Assembly: GCF_041102775.1 (NCBI RefSeq)
Contig: NZ_JBGCUO010000001.1
Span: 496,001 to 560,000, forward strand
Direction: 5' to 3'
DNA: 64,000 nucleotides
Source: Alcanivorax sp. REN37
GTDB taxonomy: Bacteria > Pseudomonadota > Gammaproteobacteria > Pseudomonadales > Alcanivoracaceae
Shown: positions 58,513 through 64,000 of the stretch, in pieces
Numbering within the stretch: position 1 is the stretch's first letter
Layout: each line of letters starts with the position of its first letter
Notes under the pieces: generated by a model
Told to the model about the DNA's origin: nothing
Databases searched by the model: none
Seen by the model: only the letters and a program-made list of their open reading frames with translations
Program-made: the position numbers and the translations under genes

Positions 58513-59148
58513 TCAGCAACCGTTGCGGGTGCCGAAGATCTTGTCGCCGGCATCGCCGAGGCCGGGAATGATGTAGCCGTGCTGGTCCAGCCGCTCATCA
58601 ATGCGGCAGGTGAGGATGTCCAGGTCCGGATGCACCGCCAGCGTCGCCTCCAGTCCTTCCGGCGCCGCTACCAGCACTAACGCCTTGATCTGGGTGCAGC
58701 CGCGCCCCTTGAGCATGTCCACGGTGGCGATCATGGAGCCGCCGGTGGCTAGCATCGGATCCAGAATGAACGCGGTGCGTTCGCCGAGATCGCCGACGAA
58801 CTTCTCAAAATAGGAGGCCGGTTTCAGGGTCTCTTCATCGCGGGCGATGCCGACCACGCTGACCCGAGCGCTGGGAATCATGTCGAGTACGCCATCCAGC
58901 ATGCCGATGCCGGCGCGCAGAATCGGTACCAGGGTGACTTTTTTGCCGGCAATCTGCTGCACCGCCACCGGACCGGCCCAGCCGTCCAGCGTTACCGTTT
59001 CTAGCGGGAAATTGCGGCACGCCTCGTAGGCTAGTAGGCGTGCGAGCTCCGAGGTCAGCTCGCGGAATTTTTTGGTGCTGCTGTTGGCATCACGCAACAA
59101 GCCGATCTTGTGCTGTACCAAGGGATGATCAAGTTGCGTGACAGGCAT
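58513..59148 (-). CDS. upp: Uracil phosphoribosyltransferase
   Basis: Upp salvages uracil to UMP with PRPP. The 211-residue protein shows the full family sequence: [26 protein letters not shown], the PRPP loop [16 protein letters not shown], and the C-terminal [13 protein letters not shown] that binds uracil. It diverges from miaA with 124 bases between starts. In related genomes upp is not normally between mutL and miaA, so this marks a rearranged interval. Confidence 0.96.
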   Translation of the reverse strand: MPVTQLDHPLVQHKIGLLRDANSSTKKFRELTSELARLLAYEACRNFPLETVTLDGWAGPVAVQQIAGKKVTLVPILRAGIGMLDGVLDMIPSARVSVVGIARDEETLKPASYFEKFVGDLGERTAFILDPMLATGGSMIATVDMLKGRGCTQIKALVLVAAPEGLEATLAVHPDLDILTCRIDERLDQHGYIIPGLGDAGDKIFGTRNGC

Positions 59149-59272
59149 GGTGGCGGCTCCGGCAGTTCAGGGCGGCGCTAGTGTACGTCGGCGCTGGAAA
59201 GCTGTCGCGCCCGGCGCCCGTTTGGCCGCCGGGCAGGCTAGAATGGCGCACCTTTGTTGGTTCGAGATCGCC

Positions 59273-60244
59273 ATGAACGCCCCGGATTCCCGCCCCGCTG
59301 TCATCTTCCTGATGGGCCCCACCTGTTCCGGCAAAACCGGACTGGCGGTGGAGCTGGTGCAGCAGCTGCCGCTGGAGATCGTCAACGTCGACTCGGCGCA
59401 GGTCTATCGCGGCATGGAGATCGGCGCCGCCAGCCCGCCGCCGGAGGTGTTGGCGCGGGCGCCGCATCGACTGCTGCATTTCCGTGATCCGGCACAGCCT
59501 TACTCCGCCGCTGACTTCCGCGCTGATGCGCTGGCCGCCATCGCCGACATCCACGCCGCTGGCCGGGTGCCACTGCTGGTGGGCGGCACCATGCTTTATT
59601 TCCGCGCGCTGCTGGAGGGGCTGGCGAAATTGCCGGCCGCCGATCCGGTACTGCGGGCGCGGTTGGAGCAGGACGCCGCCGAGCAGGGTTGGCCCGCGCT
59701 GCATGCCCAGTTGGCGGCCGTTGATCCGATCACCGCTGCGCGCCTCAATCCGCAGGATCGCCAGCGGCTGCAGCGGGCGCTGGAAGTGTATTTGCTCACC
59801 GGCGTACCGTTGTCGGCCCACCATGCCGCCCAGCAGCAGGCACCGGCCACGGTGTTTCCTTACCGGGTAGTGCAGTTTGCCATCGCCCCGGCCGAGCGGG
59901 CGATGCTGCACCAGCGCATCGGCGAGCGGTTTCAGCAGATGCTGGCGGACGGTTTCTTGGATGAGGTGCGACGGTTGCGGACGCAGCCAGGGCTGCATGC
60001 GGGGCTGCCGTCGATGCGGGCGGTGGGTTACCGCCAGGCGTGGGCGCACTTGGACGGCGAGTACGATTATCAGACCTTGGTCGAACGCGGCATTGTCGCC
60101 ACTCGGCAATTGGCCAAGCGGCAACTGACCTGGTTGCGCAGCTGGCCGTCGTTGACCTGGCTCGACAGCGACCAAACGAACCTGCCGGCAGCCGTGAAAG
60201 AGTCCCTTGAAAGCCTGCCGGTTTCCGTGTTTAGTGGCGCCTGA
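59273..60244 (+). CDS. miaA: tRNA dimethylallyltransferase
   Basis: MiaA isopentenylates A37 of tRNAs reading UNN codons. The 323-residue enzyme has the P-loop [12 protein letters not shown] (Lys21), [26 protein letters not shown] and, later, MRAVGYRQ. The ATG at 59273 gives the family N-terminus; the frame is open upstream across the upp start. A TAGAAT at 59239 is a possible -10. It is followed by hfq after 376 bases, the usual miaA-hfq-hflX-hflK-hflC order. Confidence 0.95.
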   Translation: MNAPDSRPAVIFLMGPTCSGKTGLAVELVQQLPLEIVNVDSAQVYRGMEIGAASPPPEVLARAPHRLLHFRDPAQPYSAADFRADALAAIADIHAAGRVPLLVGGTMLYFRALLEGLAKLPAADPVLRARLEQDAAEQGWPALHAQLAAVDPITAARLNPQDRQRLQRALEVYLLTGVPLSAHHAAQQQAPATVFPYRVVQFAIAPAERAMLHQRIGERFQQMLADGFLDEVRRLRTQPGLHAGLPSMRAVGYRQAWAHLDGEYDYQTLVERGIVATRQLAKRQLTWLRSWPSLTWLDSDQTNLPAAVKESLESLPVSVFSGA

Positions 60245-60447
60245 TCCTCCCGCGCGCCAACCTTTGGGCGGCCTGCTTTGCGGCCCGAAACTTTTCGTGT
60301 GCGGTGGGGACCAAACCAGTCGGAGGCCGCGCAGGCGGCTCCGTGCTGGCCAGGATGGGCCTTTTGCTCCCGACGCGCACTCTGCGCCGGAGGCTGGGTC
60401 GCCGCCGCGACACTTTTCCTCAAAAGGTAAAAGATTCGCGCGGACGG
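60245..60447. other. Intergenic region between miaA and the hfq promoter
   Basis: No gene is supported. The stretch is GC-rich with a GGGCGGCC/GGCCC imperfect hairpin near 60265 and a small CTTTT-CCTC-AAAAG dyad at 60413. The following bases to 60620 carry the hfq promoter signals listed separately. Confidence 0.4.
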
Positions 60448-60475
60448 CTTGAAACGGCGATTTATCGCGCCATTT
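60448..60475 (+). promoter_or_regulatory. Candidate sigma-32 heat-shock promoter of hfq
   Basis: CTTGAA, 14 bases, CGCCATTT. The -35 matches the sigma-32 consensus and the -10 matches CCCCATNT at all but one base. It would give an hfq leader of about 140 bases. E. coli hfq is also transcribed from sigma-32 promoters. Confidence 0.55.
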
Positions 60476-60495
60476 CAGTAACCTGCAACAAGTAC

Positions 60496-60510
60496 ACGGG
60501 GTACCCCCGT
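60496..60510. promoter_or_regulatory. Inverted repeat in the hfq leader
   Basis: ACGGGG-TAC-CCCCGT, a 6-base stem just downstream of the sigma-32-like promoter. It could be an operator or an RNA hairpin in the hfq 5' leader. Confidence 0.35.
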
Positions 60511-60620
60511 AATTGCGCTGACAGCTCTGGGGATGGGGGCGGCAACGACATTGCGCTGTACGCTGTCTGCTTCACCTTCTGGGCACTGCTTTGTTTTCTG
60601 AGAACACTAAGGAGAAAACC

Positions 60621-60899
60621 ATGTCGAAAGGGCATTCGCTACAAGACCCTTTTCTCAATGCGCTGAGAAAAGAGCGCATCCCGGTGTCCATTTTTCTTGT
60701 GAACGGGATCAAGCTTCAGGGACAGATCGAGTCATTTGACCAGTATGTGGTGCTGCTGAAGAACGCCGTCAGCCAGATGGTGTACAAGCACGCCATTTCC
60801 ACCGTGGTGCCGGCCCGCAACCCGCGTGCATCCGGACCGGGTGGTGGCAACCCCGCCATGGTCGCTGCACCCGGCGACGATTTTGCCGGCAACGTGTAA
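60621..60899 (+). CDS. hfq: RNA-binding chaperone Hfq
   Basis: Hfq is the hexameric Sm-like ring that pairs small RNAs with mRNAs. The 92 residues start [22 protein letters not shown], shown in part as [17 protein letters not shown], followed by Sm motif 1 ([22 protein letters not shown]) and Sm motif 2 ([12 protein letters not shown]). A short glycine/proline-rich tail follows. Gln8, Phe42-region and His57-region RNA-binding residues are in place. AAGGAG lies 6 bases before the ATG. It is followed by hflX after a strong hairpin. Confidence 0.97.
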   Translation: MSKGHSLQDPFLNALRKERIPVSIFLVNGIKLQGQIESFDQYVVLLKNAVSQMVYKHAISTVVPARNPRASGPGGGNPAMVAAPGDDFAGNV

Positions 60900-60908
60900 G
60901 CGTCCAGT

Positions 60909-60930
60909 GGACCGGCCTGTGGGCCGGTCC
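60909..60930 (+). terminator. Hairpin between hfq and hflX
   Basis: GGACCGGCC, loop TGTG, GGCCGGTCC: a perfect 9-base stem 9 bases after the hfq stop. No T run follows directly, so it may attenuate transcription or protect the hfq mRNA 3' end while allowing some read-through into hflX. Confidence 0.55.
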
Positions 60931-60976
60931 GCGTCTGCAGCCGGCCGGTTTCCCCTTTTGCTGATGCCGGAGTGGC

Positions 60977-62353
60977 ATGGAATTTTTTGAACGCCCCGAC
61001 TGGGCCCGTCCGGGTCCGGCCTCTGACACCGACCGTCCCGCTGAGCGCGCGGTGCTGGTGCATGTGGATTTTCCCCTGGGTCCCGCGGAAGAGGACCGTC
61101 ACGAGTTCTATCATCTGGTGACATCCAGCGGTGCTGAGCCGGTGGCGGAAGTGCGCTGCAAGCGTGAAAAGCCCGATCCAGCGACTTATGTGGGCAGCGG
61201 CAAGGTGGAAGAAATCGCCGCCGCCGTGGCTGAGCACGAGGCGGATGTGGTGCTGTTCAATCACCCGCTGAGCCCGGCTCAAGAGCGCAACCTCGAGCGC
61301 GCGGTGGAATGTCGGGTGCTGGATCGCACCGGCCTGATTCTCGACATCTTTGCGCTGCGTGCCCGCACCCACGAGGGGCGCATGCAGGTAGAGCTGGCCC
61401 AGCTGCAGCATCTGTCCACGCGGTTGGTGCGCGGTTGGACCCACCTTGAGCGACAGAAGGGCGGCATCGGCCTGCGTGGCCCCGGTGAGACCCAGCTTGA
61501 GACGGACCGCCGCTTGGTGCGCGACCGTATTCGCCATATCGAAGGCCGCTTGGCCAAGGTACGCAGCCAGCGCGCCCAAGGCCGCCGGGCGCGGGCACGC
61601 AATGAGGCGCCGGTGGTGTCGTTGGTGGGCTATACCAACGCCGGCAAGTCGACGCTGTTCAACCGCCTCACTGATGCCGATGTGTATGTGGCGGACAAGT
61701 TGTTCGCAACTCTCGATGCCACACTGCGGCGGGTGCGCATTCCCGGCGTCGGGCCGGCGGTGCTGGCCGATACCGTTGGCTTCATCCGCCACCTGCCGCA
61801 CCGATTGGTGGACGCGTTCCGTGGCACGCTGGAGGAAACCCTCAGCGCCAGTCTGCTGCTGCACGTCACCGATGGCTCGGCAGTGGACCGCGACGTCAAT
61901 GTGGACGCGGTCAACGAAGTGCTGGAGGAAATCGGCGCCGACGAGTTACCGGTGCTGCACGTCTACAACAAAGTCGACCTGCTGGAGGAGCCGCCGCGCA
62001 TCGAGCGTGATGAGAGCGGCCAGCCGTGGCGGGTGTGGCTGTCGGCGCAGACCGGCGCCGGCATCGAGTTGTTGCACCAGGCGATTGCCGAGCGGTTGGC
62101 CAGCGGCTGGGTGGACCAGTGGCTGCAGCTGCCGCCGGACTCCGGTCGCCTGCGAGCACTGCTGCATGAAGCCGGCGAAGTGCTGGCTGAACAAGTGGGT
62201 GACGACGGCGCGTTGCAACTGCGCGTACGTTTGCACCGCAACCATTTTCAGCGCCTGTTACGCGGCGCTGGACTGACCGAGTCTGACGTGGCGCTGCCGG
62301 TTGCAGCTGAACAGGGGGGTTCCTACAATCCCTCCGCTCGTCACACTGAATAA
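60977..62353 (+). CDS. hflX: Ribosome-splitting GTPase HflX
   Basis: HflX splits stalled ribosomes, notably after heat stress. The 458-residue protein has the N-terminal HflX domain (YVGSGKVEEI), a helical linker with GIGLRGPGETQLE, and the GTPase domain with G1 GYTNAGKSTL (Lys224), G3 DTVGFIRHLP and G4 NKVD. GGAG lies 4 bases before the ATG. The C-terminal extension ends in a polar tail. hflK follows after 36 bases. Confidence 0.96.
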   Translation: MEFFERPDWARPGPASDTDRPAERAVLVHVDFPLGPAEEDRHEFYHLVTSSGAEPVAEVRCKREKPDPATYVGSGKVEEIAAAVAEHEADVVLFNHPLSPAQERNLERAVECRVLDRTGLILDIFALRARTHEGRMQVELAQLQHLSTRLVRGWTHLERQKGGIGLRGPGETQLETDRRLVRDRIRHIEGRLAKVRSQRAQGRRARARNEAPVVSLVGYTNAGKSTLFNRLTDADVYVADKLFATLDATLRRVRIPGVGPAVLADTVGFIRHLPHRLVDAFRGTLEETLSASLLLHVTDGSAVDRDVNVDAVNEVLEEIGADELPVLHVYNKVDLLEEPPRIERDESGQPWRVWLSAQTGAGIELLHQAIAERLASGWVDQWLQLPPDSGRLRALLHEAGEVLAEQVGDDGALQLRVRLHRNHFQRLLRGAGLTESDVALPVAAEQGGSYNPSARHTE

Positions 62354-62389
62354 CATCCCCATCCATTGACGAGCCAGACGGAGATTTCG

Positions 62390-63544
62390 ATGGCCTGGAA
62401 CGAGCCCGGCGGCAACAAGCCCCGCGACCCTTGGGGCGGCGGCAGTGGCGGCAAGAACACGCAAGGTCCTCCGGATCTGGACGAAGTGTTCAAGAACCTG
62501 AAACAGAAATTCACCGGCGGCGGTGGTGGTAGCCAAGGCAGTGGTGCCGGCTTCCCGAAAGCGACGCTGGGCTTGGTGGCGGCGTTGCTGGCGGTGCTGT
62601 ACCTGTTCTGGGCGGCGTTCCAGGTGGACGCGGCCGAGCAGGCGGTGGTGCTGCGCTTTGGCAAGCTACACCGGGTGGTGGACTCTGGCCTGAACTGGCA
62701 CCTGCCGCCGTTCGAACAGTACCGCAAGGTCAACGTCACTCAAGTGCGCAGCCATCGCGTCAGCGAAGAGATGCTCACCGGCGACACCAACATTGTCGGC
62801 GTAACGCTGGAAGTGCAGTACCGCGTGTTCGATCCGGAAGCCTACCTGCTGAAAGTGGCCAACGCGGACAGCATGCTGCGCAACGCCACCGAGAGCGCGC
62901 TGCGCCACGTGGCCGGTTCGAAGACCATCAACGCCGTGCTCAGCACCGAGCGTGAGGAGTTGCGGGTCGCGGTTCAGCACCGTCTGCAGCATTACCTCGA
63001 TGAATACAGCACCGGTCTGCTGGTGCAGGCGGTGGTGCTCGACTCCACCGAGGCGCCGGCGGCGGTGCGCGACGCGTTCCAGGACGTGACCCGTGCCCGC
63101 GAAGACGAAGACCGCTTCAAGAAAGAGGCCGAGGCGTATGCCAACAGCCTGATTCCGGAAGCCCGTGGCCGCGCCCAGCGTCTGCGTGAAGAGGCTCAGG
63201 CGTACCGCGCTGAAAGCGTGGACCGTGCCGAGGGTGAGGCAGAGCGGTTCGGCAAACTGCTGACCGAGTACCGCCGCGCGCCGGAAGTGACCCGCGAGCG
63301 TCTGTACCTAGAAACCCTGGAAGCGGTGTTCGGCAACAGCAGCAAAGTGCTGGTCGACAGCGAAGGGAGCAACAACATGATGTACCTGCCGCTGGATCAG
63401 CTGATGCGCGAGCGCGCCGCGTCTGGCACCGGCAGCAATGCCGACAGCAGTGCCCCGCGTGCGCAGACGTCGACTGACAGCCCGGCCACCAGCCAGGCAC
63501 CGGCGTCGCGCAGTCTCTATAACCGTCAACGGGAGGCACGCTGA
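62390..63544 (+). CDS. hflK: FtsH protease modulator HflK
   Basis: HflK is a stomatin/prohibitin-domain protein that with HflC forms a periplasmic cage around FtsH. The 384-residue protein has a glycine-rich cytosolic N-terminus (WNEPGGNKPRDPWGGG), one membrane helix (LGLVAALLAVLYLFWAAF), an SPFH domain (EQAVVLRFGKLHRVV) and a long coiled-coil. It ends in a low-complexity tail. The ATG at 62390 has GGAG 6 bases upstream. Its stop overlaps the hflC ATG (TGATG). Confidence 0.95.
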   Translation: MAWNEPGGNKPRDPWGGGSGGKNTQGPPDLDEVFKNLKQKFTGGGGGSQGSGAGFPKATLGLVAALLAVLYLFWAAFQVDAAEQAVVLRFGKLHRVVDSGLNWHLPPFEQYRKVNVTQVRSHRVSEEMLTGDTNIVGVTLEVQYRVFDPEAYLLKVANADSMLRNATESALRHVAGSKTINAVLSTEREELRVAVQHRLQHYLDEYSTGLLVQAVVLDSTEAPAAVRDAFQDVTRAREDEDRFKKEAEAYANSLIPEARGRAQRLREEAQAYRAESVDRAEGEAERFGKLLTEYRRAPEVTRERLYLETLEAVFGNSSKVLVDSEGSNNMMYLPLDQLMRERAASGTGSNADSSAPRAQTSTDSPATSQAPASRSLYNRQREAR

Positions 63545-64000
63545 TGTCTGGCAAGAGTTTGGCGTCCCTGATCGCGGTAATTTTCCTTGGCGTGCTGGCG
63601 CTGGATTCCTACTACATCGTGACCGCCACCGAGCGGGCGGTGCTAAAGCGGTTCCAGCAGATCGTGCAAACCGACATTCAGCCTGACATTCACTTCAAGG
63701 TGCCGTTCGTGGACCAAGTGGTGCGGGTGGATGCGCGTTACACCGCCTATGAACTGCCGCCGCAGTCCTACCTGACGTCCGAGCGTAAGCCGATGGATGT
63801 GAGCTCGTTCGTGATCTGGCGAGTGCAGGACGTGCAGCGCTATGTCACCGTGATCGGTGGCGGTGCGGCCAATAACTCCGAACGTATGCGTGAAATCGCC
63901 CAGCAGCGTCTGAACGTGCGCGTGGCGGAGCGGCTGCGTAACGAATTCGCCCAGAAAACGGTGCAAGAAGTGGTCGCCGGCCGTAAAGAAGTGCTGGCCG
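63544..64000 (+). CDS. hflC: FtsH protease modulator HflC (partial)
   Basis: The first 152 codons of HflC are present and the frame runs open off the window end. An N-terminal membrane helix (LASLIAVIFLGVLALDSYYIV) is followed by the SPFH domain (ERAVLKRFQQIV, IHFKVPFVDQVV, DARYTAYEL, ERKPMDVSSFVIW). It partners HflK, to which it is translationally coupled. Confidence 0.95.
   Translation, partial: MSGKSLASLIAVIFLGVLALDSYYIVTATERAVLKRFQQIVQTDIQPDIHFKVPFVDQVVRVDARYTAYELPPQSYLTSERKPMDVSSFVIWRVQDVQRYVTVIGGGAANNSERMREIAQQRLNVRVAERLRNEFAQKTVQEVVAGRKEVLA

Noticed and set aside
60909..60930. Classic Rho-independent terminator after hfq
   Set aside because: The stem is strong, but there is no T run, so it is listed only as a hairpin with possible attenuating effect.

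Overview
This window is a contiguous piece of a high-GC gammaproteobacterial chromosome. I place it near Pseudomonadales or Oceanospirillales, most likely an Alcanivorax-like marine bacterium. That placement is inferred from gene order and gene content, not from a marker search. The block tolC-thiC-nudF-yqiB-cpdA-yqiA-parE-parC, then fimX-serB, psd-rsgA-orn, and queG-nnr-tsaE-amiB-mutL-miaA-hfq-hflX-hflK-hflC follows the arrangement I know from Pseudomonas, and in part from E. coli. I see no rRNA, tRNA, CRISPR array, insertion sequence or prophage.

Layout. About 0.2-12.6 kb is an envelope region: an alanine-type aminotransferase, a low-GC family 32 glycosyltransferase, an LpxL-type acyltransferase, an OafA-type O-acetyltransferase, heptose kinase/adenylyltransferase HldE, the AMPylase SelO, an aldo/keto reductase with an FAD oxidoreductase, and Kdo transferase WaaA. 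About 13-24 kb is the conserved tolC/thiC/parE/parC block. About 24-31.2 kb is more variable: FadL, a DegV protein, an alpha/beta hydrolase, a permease and a DcaP-like porin. About 31.2-33.8 kb carries the whole EF-P beta-lysylation set (epmA, efp, epmB). About 34-41.7 kb holds a FimX-like degenerate GGDEF/EAL protein, serB, an AhpA/YtjB-like protein, psd, rsgA and orn.

Between orn and queG, which are close neighbours in related genomes, lie roughly 8.8 kb of accessory genes (41.7-50.5 kb). These are a DesT-like repressor with its desaturase pair, an MFS exporter with an AraC regulator, and a GntR/gamma-glutamyltransferase-like/TSUP operon. From 50.5 kb to the end runs the queG to hflC series. 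It is interrupted between mutL and miaA by a 176-bp tandem duplication of the mutL 3' end, a 20-unit octamer repeat, a DUF3298-type membrane protein and upp.

The most interesting signals are these. (1) The best ribosome start for epmB lies in the wrong frame and meets the main ORF exactly at a CCC-C run, a +1 slippage sequence of the type EF-P itself is known to suppress. (2) The mutL tail duplication shows almost only synonymous differences. (3) Two octamer tandem arrays lie in 3' intergenic regions. (4) Several strong palindromes look like operators, upstream of DegV/fadL, between rsgA and psd, and upstream of fimX, desC and the TSUP gene. (5) A sigma-32-like promoter precedes hfq.
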